Source: Candidatus Nitrospira nitrosa
Lineage (GTDB): Bacteria > Nitrospirota > Nitrospiria > Nitrospirales > Nitrospiraceae
Reading direction: 5' to 3'
NCBI RefSeq assembly: GCF_001458735.1
Contig: NZ_CZQA01000001.1
Coordinates: 930,001 to 994,000 of the forward strand
DNA: 64,000 nt
Part shown: positions 55,683 to 63,989 of the stretch, piece after piece
Layout of the letters: every line of letters begins with the position of its first letter
Position numbering within the stretch: position 1 is the stretch's first letter
The notes under the pieces: generated by a model
What the model saw: the letters and a program-made list of their open reading frames with translations, nothing else
Database searches by the model: none
What the model was told of the DNA's origin: nothing
Made by a program: the position numbers and the translations under genes

Positions 55683-56106
55683 AGATAATCCTCGTGATGC
55701 GGAACTTGCGCTGGCTGCCATGGAGGAAGAGCATATCTCCGATAAAGTTGTTCTGTGTCATGACGGCGCCGAAGTCTTGGACTATTTGTACTGTCGGGGA
55801 CACTTCAAGGCGCGGTTGAAAGGGAATCCCGCAGTGGTGTTTCTTGACCTGAAGATGCCGAAGGTCAATGGGCTGGAGGTCTTGCGCACCATCAAAGCAG
55901 ATACCAATTTGCGAGCCATTCCCGTCGTCATGTTGACGTCATCTCGCGAGGAGAGGGACTTGGCCGAGAGTTATACCCTTGGCGCCAACGCGTATGTCGT
56001 GAAACCTGTGGAGTTTCAGCAGTTCTTATCGGCGGTCAAGGAGTTAGGGGTATTTTGGGGGGTGATCAATGAACCACCCCCGGAACGAGCCTGGTCCCAT
56101 CAGTAA
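55651..56106 (+). CDS. Single-domain response regulator (Rcp1-like)
   Basis: The 151-residue receiver has E11-D12, D66 (VVFLDLKMPKVNG) and K118 (YVVKPVEF). The segment LDYLYCRGHF near residue 44 is typical of Rcp1-type regulators that pair with phytochrome-like kinases. ATG 55651 overlaps the upstream kinase by 32 bases and its own 3' end overlaps the next kinase by 38. It has no DNA-binding domain. Confidence 0.92.
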   Translation: MTLTKPIVLAEDNPRDAELALAAMEEEHISDKVVLCHDGAEVLDYLYCRGHFKARLKGNPAVVFLDLKMPKVNGLEVLRTIKADTNLRAIPVVMLTSSREERDLAESYTLGANAYVVKPVEFQQFLSAVKELGVFWGVINEPPPERAWSHQ

Positions 56107-57751
56107 CCCTTCCATGAAGACTCCGCTACGAATAGTCCATCTTGAACCAAGCGGCGAGGACGGTGAACGTATCGGCACCATATTGGCGAATGGTGGGATT
56201 GCCTGTGTGATCCACCGTGTGGAGACTCAACAGTCATTTACGACAGGTATTACTGATGATCGGACGGATCTTATTCTGGCGGAATTCCACACACCTGGAT
56301 GTGGTGGAGACACTGCCTTTACCGTGGCACAAAAAATGGCTTCTCACGTCCCGTTCATCTTTGTGTCGACATCCATCAACGAATCCCTGATCACTGAACT
56401 ATTGAATCGTGGGGTCACCGATATCATCTCCAAGGATGCATTGGGCCGTTTGATTCCGGCCGTGCGGCGGATCGTGAAAGAGCAACAAGAGCGAGAAGCA
56501 CGAAGAGAAGCGGAGGAATCCCTGCGTGAGCATCAATTGCAATTGCGCCACATCCAAAAGTTGGAAGCCGTCGGTCGACTCGCTGGAGGACTGGCCCACG
56601 ATTTTAACAACTTACTGACTGTGATTCTTGGGCATAGCCAGGTGGTGCTCAACGAAATCGATGTAGCTCATCCATTGAGAACTCAAATACAAGAGATGCA
56701 CAACGCCGGTGAGCGGGCGAGGGTCCTCATTCGCCAATTGCTCATGTTCAGTCGGAAACGACCCTCAGAGGCAAGAGTCATTAGCCTCAATACCCTCCTT
56801 GATGATTTTGAATCCATGCTTCGTCGAGTGATCGGTGAGGATATCCAATTAACCGTGAATTTGAGTCAGGATGATCTTCGTATCAAGATGGATCCCGCAT
56901 TAGTCGAGCAGATCGTGATGAATCTTGTCGTGAACGCGAGGGATGCCATGCCGAATGGAGGTAGGCTGACGCTTGAGTTACAGTTGATGCACCTTGACCA
57001 AGCTCCACGGTATCACGTGATGGACTTGTCTCCCGGCGAGTATGTAAAACTGTCCGTGTCCGATACGGGTTGTGGGATGTCGCCCGAGGTGCAAACGCAC
57101 ATGTTCCAACCGTTCTTTACGACGAAGGATGAGGAGAAGGGAACAGGACTGGGACTCTCAACCGTCTTTGACATCGTGACTCAGGGTGGTGGTGGCTTGG
57201 ACGTGACCACGATGATTGGTGAAGGGACACGCGTTGATGTGTACTTTCCCCGTAGCGTGGGAGCGATCGGCCCGGCAACCGGAGAGCCTTCAGCGGAGAC
57301 GTCGCTGGGAGGGCATGAAACGGTTCTGTTGGTAGAGGATGATGAAGCCGTGCGACTCCTGATTCGGGATGAACTGCGTAAGCTGGGATATCGAATTGTT
57401 GAGGCAAGAAATGGGATCGAGGCGTGTCTGGTTGCCACGCCGTATGTTGGGAAGCTTCAACTCTTGCTGACCGATATTGTGATGCCGGGCATGAGCGGGA
57501 CGGAGCTTGCTCGCCATCTTCGTGTCATCAAACCGGAATTGAAAATTCTTTTTATTTCAGGATATGAGGACGACGTCGGAGTCGGGGCCGGCGATACGGC
57601 GATTGCCTATCTGCAGAAACCGTTCACTACTGAAACGTTGGCTGGGACGGTTCGGCACCTTCTCGACCAGACATCCAGGGGACAGGTACGCCAAGGTCCA
57701 GCGCCGGGGGACCTGGCACAACCCCAGGCGTCAGTCCATCATGATGCATAG
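56069..57751 (+). CDS. Hybrid histidine kinase with pseudo-receiver
   Basis: The 560-residue protein has an N-terminal receiver-like domain (20-135) in which the phospho-acceptor Asp is replaced by E72 ([10 protein letters not shown]). A HisKA domain follows with H177 ([17 protein letters not shown]), then HATPase ([29 protein letters not shown]), then an intact C-terminal receiver ([32 protein letters not shown]). There are no membrane helices. ATG 56069 has a GGGGTG ribosome-like site and overlaps the upstream receiver gene; ATG 56114 is an alternative. The three genes form a likely relay. Confidence 0.9.
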   Translation: MNHPRNEPGPISNPSMKTPLRIVHLEPSGEDGERIGTILANGGIACVIHRVETQQSFTTGITDDRTDLILAEFHTPGCGGDTAFTVAQKMASHVPFIFVSTSINESLITELLNRGVTDIISKDALGRLIPAVRRIVKEQQEREARREAEESLREHQLQLRHIQKLEAVGRLAGGLAHDFNNLLTVILGHSQVVLNEIDVAHPLRTQIQEMHNAGERARVLIRQLLMFSRKRPSEARVISLNTLLDDFESMLRRVIGEDIQLTVNLSQDDLRIKMDPALVEQIVMNLVVNARDAMPNGGRLTLELQLMHLDQAPRYHVMDLSPGEYVKLSVSDTGCGMSPEVQTHMFQPFFTTKDEEKGTGLGLSTVFDIVTQGGGGLDVTTMIGEGTRVDVYFPRSVGAIGPATGEPSAETSLGGHETVLLVEDDEAVRLLIRDELRKLGYRIVEARNGIEACLVATPYVGKLQLLLTDIVMPGMSGTELARHLRVIKPELKILFISGYEDDVGVGAGDTAIAYLQKPFTTETLAGTVRHLLDQTSRGQVRQGPAPGDLAQPQASVHHDA

Positions 57752-57795
57752 GTGGTATACCCGCTTCTGGTCATGGTCATTGATGTGGTGGTCCC

Positions 57796-58647
57796 ATGAA
57801 CAGCAGGTGTCAGTGGCGATCTAGTCTCGTGCGATACGTCGGATTCGCTGTTTCAGCTGTCATGCTGCTGCCTGGGTTGTGTCTTGGCCAGCATATTTCC
57901 TGGGAGCGGCTTTCCGAAGGTCTCATGGTTTCCGTCTGGAAACCGATTCAGTCCTGCCCGACATTACCCACCATGCTGGTAGTAGACCTAGACCCGGAGC
58001 GCACGAGGTTCTCGGTTCATCATTATGCTCAGGAGGGATTCGCGCAGCCACCCAAGATCGGGGAGTGGCAACAGCGAACAGGCCATCACCTCGTGTTTAA
58101 TGCGGGACTATTTCGCGACAATTTCAGCTATCTTGGCCTTCTCTATCAAGGTGGCCGTTCAGTCGGAAGTCGCCGCCATAATTCATGGCAAGGGCTGTTC
58201 GTGGCAGAACCGACTGTTCCTGGCCTGAAGAAAGCACGGGTATTCGATTTGGCTTCAGACCGGTTCGATGAAGGTCAGCCTGTCTATGCAGAAGCGGCCC
58301 AAGCTCTCATGTTGCTTGACCAATTTGGTAAGATCCGTGTCCGTGATTCAGGAAAGCATGCCTACCAAACGATTGTGGCCGAGACCGAGAAGGGACATAT
58401 TTTAATCTTTAAGAGTCTCGGTGTCGTTCCTCTCTACGATATTGGCCGCTGCTTCAAGGAGACGCTTCCCACCGTGCGTCGGGCCATGGCGATGGATGGA
58501 GGGTCTTCTTCTGATCTGCGTATCGTAGAATCACTGTGGGCGAAGGATCTGCATAGTCAGGAAGGAGATTCATGGAAGAGTCTGTTCAGCGGCAGTACGA
58601 ATTTTCATATCCCGCTGCCTACCGTGATAGGGGTAAGTCCCAGATGA
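57796..58647 (+). CDS. Phosphodiester glycosidase-family (DUF2233-like) exported protein
   Basis: The 283-residue product has an N-terminal signal peptide (AVSAVMLLPGLCLG). The core has the features of the DUF2233/phosphodiester glycosidase family: LVFNAGLFRDNFSYLGLLYQGG, a mid-domain glycine turn and the ending AMAMDGGSSSDL. Members of this family cleave sugar phosphodiesters in the periplasm or lysosome, but the substrate here is unknown. Its stop overlaps the next lipoprotein start (ATGA), so the two are coupled. Confidence 0.82.
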   Translation: MNSRCQWRSSLVRYVGFAVSAVMLLPGLCLGQHISWERLSEGLMVSVWKPIQSCPTLPTMLVVDLDPERTRFSVHHYAQEGFAQPPKIGEWQQRTGHHLVFNAGLFRDNFSYLGLLYQGGRSVGSRRHNSWQGLFVAEPTVPGLKKARVFDLASDRFDEGQPVYAEAAQALMLLDQFGKIRVRDSGKHAYQTIVAETEKGHILIFKSLGVVPLYDIGRCFKETLPTVRRAMAMDGGSSSDLRIVESLWAKDLHSQEGDSWKSLFSGSTNFHIPLPTVIGVSPR

Positions 58648-58961
58648 TCAACTCCTGGTTATTCGCCATTGCCATAACGGGTGCTTTCCTACTGGGGGGG
58701 TGTGCCGATGGAGCAAAGATTGTGCAGGAACATGACCTAGGCGGGGTTGTCATCTATCCGTTCAAGGAAGGGCAGGGGCCCATGCTCTCGGCGTTCCGAA
58801 AGGAGGGGCTGGACCTCATGAACGAGAAGTGCAAAGGTAGGTCGTACTCGATTGTGCGTGAGGGGGAAGCAAAAGGACGAACCCGAGTGGTGAGCCCGCT
58901 TGACGGAGCCCAAGAATTGGTCGAAGAGCGTCGCTGGGGGATTCAGTTTGAGTGCAAATGA
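58644..58961 (+). CDS. Small lipoprotein of unknown function
   Basis: The 105-residue product has a signal peptide and lipobox LLGGC. ATG 58644 overlaps the preceding stop and puts the signal peptide at the N-terminus. The mature part has YPFKEGQGPMLSAFRKEGLDLM, then a charged middle and the ending RRWGIQFECK, with two late cysteines that may pair. No domain is recognisable. The coupling to the glycosidase-like gene suggests a shared envelope role. Confidence 0.78.
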   Translation: MINSWLFAIAITGAFLLGGCADGAKIVQEHDLGGVVIYPFKEGQGPMLSAFRKEGLDLMNEKCKGRSYSIVREGEAKGRTRVVSPLDGAQELVEERRWGIQFECK

Positions 58962-58964
58962 ACG

Positions 58965-58985
58965 GCCGACAGTCGCCTGTTCGGC
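58965..58985. terminator. Possible bidirectional terminator between convergent genes
   Basis: GCCGACAG at 58965-58972 and CTGTTCGGC at 58977-58985 pair with one bulged base around a four-base loop. It fills the 29-base gap between the lipoprotein gene and pyrE, which run toward each other. No clear T-run follows on either strand, so function is uncertain. Confidence 0.4.
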
Positions 58986-58990
58986 TGGGT

Positions 58991-59569
58991 CTACGAGGAT
59001 TTCTTCGTCACATGTATCAGATCCTGAATGGTTAAGAGACTTCTCAACTGAACCCGTTCCTTCTCGACACGCGCTTTCCCATCCTGTTCTTGCCGATCGA
59101 CAATCACCAACGCATGATCCACCTGAAGTCCGGCCTCCCGTGCAGCCCCTACCGCTTTCAGTAGCGATCCGCCACTGGTGAGGACATCGTCTACGATTAA
59201 TACTCGGTCACCGGGGTGAGTGCTGCCCTCGATCAACTTTCCTAACCCATGATCTTTGGCTTGTTTGCGGACGACGAACGTCCGCCAAATTTTTGGTGGG
59301 GAGGCGGCACAGGCGAAGTCAGAAATGGTCACGGCGATTGGGATCGCTCCGATCTCAAGGCCACCTAAACAGTCAAACTCGACTTGTACGAGAGCGTCAT
59401 AGGCCAGTTGGGCAACCAGCCGACGAGCCTCCGGATGCGCCATGAGCGCGCGACAATCAACGTAGAATGGGCTGATTTCTCCTGACGCCAACTTGAACCC
59501 ATTGGTGCGATCCCACTTAAAGGATCCGGTGTCGTGGAACGCTTTGGCCAGTTGTTCTCGAAGAGTCAC
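58991..59569 (-). CDS. pyrE: Orotate phosphoribosyltransferase
   Basis: The 192-residue enzyme has the PRPP-binding loop VLIVDDVLTSGGSLL and the N-terminal segment GEISPFYVDCRALMAHPE. It joins orotate to PRPP in pyrimidine synthesis. The segment KQAKDHGLGKLIEG matches the family's catalytic loop. It is of usual length. No other pyr gene is nearby. Confidence 0.94.
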   Translation of the reverse strand: MTLREQLAKAFHDTGSFKWDRTNGFKLASGEISPFYVDCRALMAHPEARRLVAQLAYDALVQVEFDCLGGLEIGAIPIAVTISDFACAASPPKIWRTFVVRKQAKDHGLGKLIEGSTHPGDRVLIVDDVLTSGGSLLKAVGAAREAGLQVDHALVIVDRQEQDGKARVEKERVQLRSLLTIQDLIHVTKKSS

Positions 59570-59734
59570 GAGGAGGCCTCCCCATTAAAAAATGTGATCG
59601 GCGGTGGGCATTGTACACTGACTGGCTCACCGCATATAGACCTTTTCATGCAGTGCATGGGATGGGGAGCACAGGTATGGTTGGTTGATCACAGTCGTCG
59701 CGATGAGCTTTACACCGTTCCTGTCCATTCCTGA

Positions 59735-60334
59735 TTAAGAGACAGGGGGTGCGAGTGGATTGCGAACGCACCAGACGGGGTAGGTATAGATCTGCAGAAA
59801 GCTGAGCACGTTCCCGAGGAAGGCATCAACGTATTTGGCGTAAGATGGCTGGTTCGCTTCGGAAACGACCGTCCAATACGATGTCGGCTGGATATTCAGG
59901 AACGGATGCCCTGGTGGGATATTGGGGATCGGAGAGTCCACTGCAGGTCCCACCAAACTGCGCATTTCTGCTGGTGCCGGCAGCCGCCATCCTTTTTGTC
60001 CTCCGGTAGTTCTCTTTGCACAGGTGACACGGGCCTCATTCCACGTGACGCTCGTGGCTTGTGGTGAGATCTCCCATATGAGACTGGTATCCTTGTCCAG
60101 CACAGCTTCATCATGGAAGTCCGGCAAGATCAGGAACCGCTCTGCTGATGGATGTGCTTCCTGCCAGTTCTTAATGATATCTGCAATAAGCGCCTCCTTT
60201 TGGCCGGTTGGCCCGGCAAGGAACTGAAATCCAGCAATGCCAAGTCCAAGGGCGAGAATCACCAGTAAGAATCTTGCGGCAGACTTTGGTAGCGTCGTAT
60301 TCGTCTGAGGAGAGAGAGGATGTCCCAAGGCCAT
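59735..60334 (-). CDS. DUF1566-type (Lcl C-terminal domain) protein
   Basis: The 199-residue product has one N-terminal membrane helix (ARFLLVILALGLGIAGFQFLA) and a domain with the DUF1566 pattern: SLIWEI, TWNEARVTCAKR, GWRLPAPAEMRSLVG, HPFLNIQPTSYWTVVSE and WCVRNP. Two cysteines (in VTCAKR and WCVRN) are in the conserved positions. Such domains occur in surface proteins of many bacteria, with unknown role. It is divergent from amoC. Confidence 0.78.
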   Translation of the reverse strand: MALGHPLSPQTNTTLPKSAARFLLVILALGLGIAGFQFLAGPTGQKEALIADIIKNWQEAHPSAERFLILPDFHDEAVLDKDTSLIWEISPQATSVTWNEARVTCAKRTTGGQKGWRLPAPAEMRSLVGPAVDSPIPNIPPGHPFLNIQPTSYWTVVSEANQPSYAKYVDAFLGNVLSFLQIYTYPVWCVRNPLAPPVS

Positions 60335-60789
60335 GGAGCATATGTTACGGCATGGCGTTGTGCCGGATCAACGATGACGATTTGTGCTGCGATCCTAGCT
60401 GATTACGTTGAAATATAGCGAGGACTCACAGGATCTCTGATCGTCAATGTATACATGACGAATCTTCACCTCTGATTGTCTGCGAATAATGAAAATCTGA
60501 ATAGCAAATCAAGGAAGTGTTGATCGCGGGGATGGGTTACTGTTGGCAGGGCCTGAGGTGGTCTGCATCACAGGTGGAAAGTCGGTGCGTCGTGTAACAA
60601 TGCGATATTATGGAAGAAAGTCGACCATTATGATCGGGTGATAGTATTGAAATGGTGTATTCCATGTGTGTAAAATCAGTACCAATAGAAGGAGAGTGTG
60701 GGGGAACGGTGCTACGACGTGTAAGAAGAAGTGGTGCCGGTTCATAATGTTCGGGTGAGAATTTCTTTCTGCGCAAGGAGGGACATATC
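60335..60789 (+). promoter_or_regulatory. amoC upstream region with candidate promoter and leader
   Basis: No gene is visible in the 455 bases between the divergent DUF1566-type gene and amoC. TTGAAA at 60647-60652 and TAAAAT at 60671-60676 are 18 bases apart and form the best promoter candidate. It would give a leader of about 105 bases. A strong ribosome site AAGGAGG at 60775-60781 lies eight bases before the ATG. Confidence 0.45.
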
Positions 60790-61608
60790 ATGGCAGCATC
60801 AAGTGAGCGAGGGTATGACGTCTCGCAGTGGTACGATTCAAAGCCGGTGAAGATCGGCTGGTTTGCGATGTTGGCGATCGGGGTGTTTTGGGTTCTGTAC
60901 CAGCGGACCTTCGGGTATTCGCATGGGCTGGATTCGATGACCCCGGAGTTTGAGTCGGTGTGGATGGGGCTGTGGCGGTTTAACATTTTGGCCAACGCCA
61001 TCTTCTTTGCCGTCTCGATCGGGTGGATCTGGGTGACGCGGGATCGGAACCTGGCGAACCTAGACCCGAAGCTGGAGTTGAAGCGGTACTTTTACTGGAT
61101 GGGCTGGTTGGTGTGCTACATCTGGGGCGTGTACTACGCAGGCAGCTACACGTTGGAACAGGATGCGGCGTGGCATCAAGTGATCATCCGGGACACGAGC
61201 TTTACGGCGAGCCACATCGTGGCGTTCTACGGGACGTTCCCGCTGTACATTACGTGCGGCGTGTCGAGCTACCTGTATGCGCAGACGCGGTTGCCGCTGT
61301 ATAGCCAAGCGACGTCGTTCCCGTTGGTGGCGGCGGTGGTAGGGCCGATGTTCATTCTGCCGAACGTGGGGCTCAACGAGTGGGGGCATGCGTTCTGGTT
61401 TGTGGATGAGCTGTTTGCGGCGCCGTTGCACTGGGGCTTTGTGACGTTGGGCTGGTGCGGGTTGTTCGGCGCGGCCGGTGGCGTGGCGGCGCAGATCGTG
61501 AGCCGGATGTCGAATCTGGCGGACGTGATCTGGAACAACGCCCCGAAGAGCATCTTGGATCCGTTCCCGGCTCAGGTGCAGAGCGCCAGCGCCAAGAGCG
61601 TGTACTAA
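60790..61608 (+). CDS. amoC: Ammonia monooxygenase subunit C
   Basis: The 272-residue membrane protein matches AmoC from end to end: [71 protein letters not shown] and [14 protein letters not shown]. The copper ligand positions known from methane monooxygenase PmoC are all kept: D125, H129, H142 for one site and N196, H200, H214 for the second. AmoC works with AmoA and AmoB in the cytoplasmic membrane to oxidise ammonia to hydroxylamine. amoA and amoB are not adjacent, so this is a stand-alone copy. Its codons end in G or C more often than its neighbours'. Confidence 0.96.
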   Translation: MAASSERGYDVSQWYDSKPVKIGWFAMLAIGVFWVLYQRTFGYSHGLDSMTPEFESVWMGLWRFNILANAIFFAVSIGWIWVTRDRNLANLDPKLELKRYFYWMGWLVCYIWGVYYAGSYTLEQDAAWHQVIIRDTSFTASHIVAFYGTFPLYITCGVSSYLYAQTRLPLYSQATSFPLVAAVVGPMFILPNVGLNEWGHAFWFVDELFAAPLHWGFVTLGWCGLFGAAGGVAAQIVSRMSNLADVIWNNAPKSILDPFPAQVQSASAKSVY

Positions 61609-61633
61609 GCGAGAAGGATTCAGTCGGATCGAG

Positions 61634-61677
61634 CGGCCCGGCACTCCTCAAGGGGTGCCGGGCCGTGTCGTTTGTTG
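61634..61677 (+). terminator. Likely terminator of amoC
   Basis: CGGCCCGGCAC at 61634-61644 and GTGCCGGGCCG at 61655-61665 form an eleven-base GC-rich stem with a ten-base loop, partly pairable. The following bases TGTCGTTTGTT are T-rich but not a clean run. It lies 26 bases after the amoC stop, showing that amoC is transcribed on its own. Confidence 0.8.
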
Positions 61678-61802
61678 GCACGAAGAATCTACCGGATGAC
61701 ATCATATGTCTCTGTTAAAAAAATCAGCATGGCAACAGTAGGTGAAGATTAGACGGGTGGTTGTGGGCCGCCAAATCGACATGGTGAGAGAGGAGAGGGG
61801 CG

Positions 61803-62186
61803 ATGTCTACCGAACAAATGTGTCCGAGCTGTAGTGCCGAGAAGGTTCAACGGGTGGGGGATATCTTTAGGAATGCTGCTTCAGAAAAAGCCATCAGTGA
61901 TCTCCCAAAGTCGTTTCACCCGCCAAGAGCACCCTGGGCCTATCTTCAGGGCTTTCTGCTAGGGATCCCGGCAAACGCTGCCGTTATGCTCAGCATGGGG
62001 CCTCCTCAAGGATCAGAGTCGCAGATGGCCGTCGCGGAACTTGCCTCATCACTTGCTTTTCTTGGAGTCTGGGTCGGCTATGGAAGATTGAAGACGAAGA
62101 ACTATGGTAAGAAACTGGAAGAATGGAAAGAGACGACGGCCGCAAAATTTCTGTGTCTCAAATGCAGCCACTCGTTTGAAAGTTAG
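61803..62186 (+). CDS. Zinc-ribbon protein with membrane segments
   Basis: The 127-residue product begins with CPSC (7-10) and ends with CLKCSH, so the two halves of a zinc ribbon frame the chain. Between them are two moderately hydrophobic segments (AYLQGFLLGIPANAAVMLSM and AVAELASSLAFLGVWVGYG) that may cross the membrane. I do not recognise the family. It has a GAGGGG site just before ATG 61803. It lies after the amoC terminator and is not part of its transcript. Confidence 0.7.
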   Translation: MSTEQMCPSCSAEKVQRVGDIFRNAASEKAISDLPKSFHPPRAPWAYLQGFLLGIPANAAVMLSMGPPQGSESQMAVAELASSLAFLGVWVGYGRLKTKNYGKKLEEWKETTAAKFLCLKCSHSFES

Positions 62187-62587
62187 TCTTCCTGCAGTAG
62201 CTTGCGCCATGCTGGTGTTCTGGTAGGTACGTCCTGCGCGCTTGTTTATTCATACTCTGGATCTTGAGCCTGTGGCACATCCGACCAGTTCCCAACGATG
62301 GGCTGTGGACGAATACCGTGAGGTAGCATAGACCCTGATCTGGTTATCCTGTGACGAAGTGGATGCGAAGTCGAGGTAGCATGCAGGCTGGAGTGTGGTA
62401 AACCGCTTACCACCGCCTACTACCCAGAGCCCAATCGGAATGTGAGCGGGTCAATGTTATTGCAGGCTCATCTGATCGTCCAATTTTTGAGAGAACTTCC
62501 GGCCCTCGCCGCGTAATGCCACCAAAGAGCAGCATCGGAACGGTCTGGGCCGGAGATTCTTTTGGCGTGTCGATCAGGACGAACTAC
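62187..62587. other. Gene-free stretch
   Basis: I see no gene, RNA or clear repeat in these 401 bases between the zinc-ribbon gene and the 3' end of the RRM gene. A short segment before the RRM stop (TTCCGGCCC near 62498) resembles bases before the decayed RRM copy at 63434, so the duplication may include some 3' flank. Confidence 0.4.
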
Positions 62588-62911
62588 TTACCAGCGATCG
62601 CGCTTTCCACCACGGCCACCGCCGCCGCCACCACCGAAACCACCACCACCGCCGCCAGAACGTTCCATTGGTTTCGCTTCATTGACCGTTAACGTGCGGC
62701 CACCCATCTCTGACCCATGGAGTGCCGTGATTGCCGCGGCTGCCTCAGCATCCGAAGACATCTCCACGAAGCCAAATCCACGCGACTGTCCCGTGAACTT
62801 ATCCGAGATGATCTTTGCCGAGGCCACCGTGCCATGGGCCCCGAATGTGTCAGACAATTGCTGCTCGGTCACCGAATACGGCAACCCACCGACGTAAAGC
62901 TTTGAACCCAT
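62588..62911 (-). CDS. RRM-type glycine-rich RNA-binding protein
   Basis: The 107-residue protein has one RNA recognition motif with RNP2 LYVGGL (5-10) and RNP1 RGFGFVEM, and a short Gly-rich tail ending in GGKRDRW. Such proteins bind single-stranded RNA and are often induced by cold in bacteria. ATG 62911 has AGGAGGAG upstream; a longer in-frame start lacks it. The opposite-strand proline-rich reading is a shadow of the Gly tail. A decayed second copy lies 550 bases upstream. Confidence 0.93.
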   Translation of the reverse strand: MGSKLYVGGLPYSVTEQQLSDTFGAHGTVASAKIISDKFTGQSRGFGFVEMSSDAEAAAAITALHGSEMGGRTLTVNEAKPMERSGGGGGGFGGGGGGGRGGKRDRW

Positions 62912-63022
62912 CTTGGGCTCCTCCTGTGATGATGATATTGTCCATGACGCGAGAGGGTATCGTAAAAGGAAGGCGCGACCCAAGGATGGTCCGGTGTAAC
63001 GGGGCTCAGGCTCGACGTCCAA

Positions 63023-63455
63023 TCACAGTCTCGGCAGGCACAACATCGATAATAGGCCGTCTTACGCTTGTTTCATGCGAGGCCTGACGCGATGAAACAA
63101 GTCTAGTGTATCAAGATACGACGGCAATAGATAGCGTTCCTTATGGCGCGGGATTTCAGTGACTCCTCGGAGGTGAACAGCAGTCAAGAAGGCCTCCGGT
63201 CAGGCCTGATCATAGGGGATGAGCGACGGCTTTCTAGGAAAAATTAAGCCTTCCAGGCTACGCCGGTGAGCAAGCTAAAGGGAGAGAAGGTCTACCGCTT
63301 TGAAGGCGAAGCTGCAGTGAATTGATTTTTCAATAGGTTAGCGTGCATTGAAAGGTGTGGTGTCCCCAAACCGGACATACACCTTTCAATGTCACGTTGG
63401 GGGTATCCCGTCATCGCTCTTTCGGGGGAAATTCCGGCCCGAGAATCGTCGCAGG
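63023..63455. other. Gene-free stretch with two long hairpins
   Basis: No gene is visible. The first hairpin pairs CTTGTTTCAT (63067-63076) with ATGAAACAAG (63092-63101). The second pairs ATTGAAAGGTGT (63347-63358) with ACACCTTTCAAT (63379-63390), with an inner TGTCC/GGACA stem (63361-63365 and 63373-63377). The first lies about 155 bases upstream of the RRM gene start and could be part of its leader. Neither has a T-run typical of terminators. Confidence 0.5.
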
Positions 63456-63548
63456 TTACCAGCGATCGTGCCTTCCACCATGTGACTGTCCCGTGAACTT
63501 GTCGGAGATGATCTTTGCAAAGGCTACCGTGTCATGGGCCCCGATGTC
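63456..63548 (-). pseudogene. Decayed copy of the RRM protein gene
   Basis: On the minus strand the sequence reads GAHDTVAFAKIISDKF, then TGQS joined directly to a GGRHDRW ending and a stop. This matches GAHGTVASAKIISDKFTGQS and the terminal GGKRDRW of the intact RRM gene at 62588-62911. About 55 residues, including RNP1 and most of the Gly tail, are missing, and no start codon region is present. It is a truncated duplicate with an internal deletion. Confidence 0.85.
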
Positions 63549-63707
63549 TCGGTCTTTCCTGCGCAGCCGATACACACCACAAGCTTTAACATGAAGGGCC
63601 AAACAACGGCGCCGCCAAAATCAGCCGTATGGACAAGGCTCCGACGACTACACTACGGTAATAATGAGAGTGGCAAAGGCAAAGGCGTCAGGACCATGTG
63701 GTGCGTA

Positions 63708-63989
63708 TCAATGAACTCCGATTGTTCCTCCCGCATAGTTGCAGTTTGGGCGGATATCAGTAAATTCTGCACCAGTTGCCTGACCGTTCTGGTTCGGCTC
63801 AACTGCAAGGCGAATGTCAAAGGGCGTATCAGTGCATTCAGTTACTAGGATAGTTTGCCACTTCTTTTCATTAAAGCATGTCTCATAATTCTCGTTACAT
63901 GTTCTACATGTCTTAGGGATGCTAAACCATTTCCCGTACTGGCCGTTTTGAGGTTTAATCGATGCTCGGACAATGCAGTCCGATGTCAT
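63708..63989 (-). CDS. Hypothetical Cys-containing protein, possibly partial at the edge
   Basis: The 93-residue frame has five cysteines in its first half (C5, C28, C31, C38, C52) and one later (C82), in a polar chain with TCRTCNENYETCFNEKKW, which suggests disulfides or metal binding. The frame stays open from the ATG at 63989 to the window edge, so the true start may lie beyond it. The bases here are richer in A and T than the rest of the window. I do not recognise the protein and it may be non-native or spurious. Confidence 0.4.
   Translation of the reverse strand: MTSDCIVRASIKPQNGQYGKWFSIPKTCRTCNENYETCFNEKKWQTILVTECTDTPFDIRLAVEPNQNGQATGAEFTDIRPNCNYAGGTIGVH

Noticed and set aside
61060-61644. 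A 194-residue open frame on the minus strand opposite amoC
   Set aside because: It arises from the G/C-ending codons of amoC. Its Arg/His/Pro-rich content is typical of a shadow frame and it has no ribosome site.
62562-62897. A proline-rich plus-strand frame opposite the RRM gene
   Set aside because: It is the reverse reading of the Gly-rich tail and the RRM. The minus-strand frame has clear RNP motifs and an AGGAGG site.
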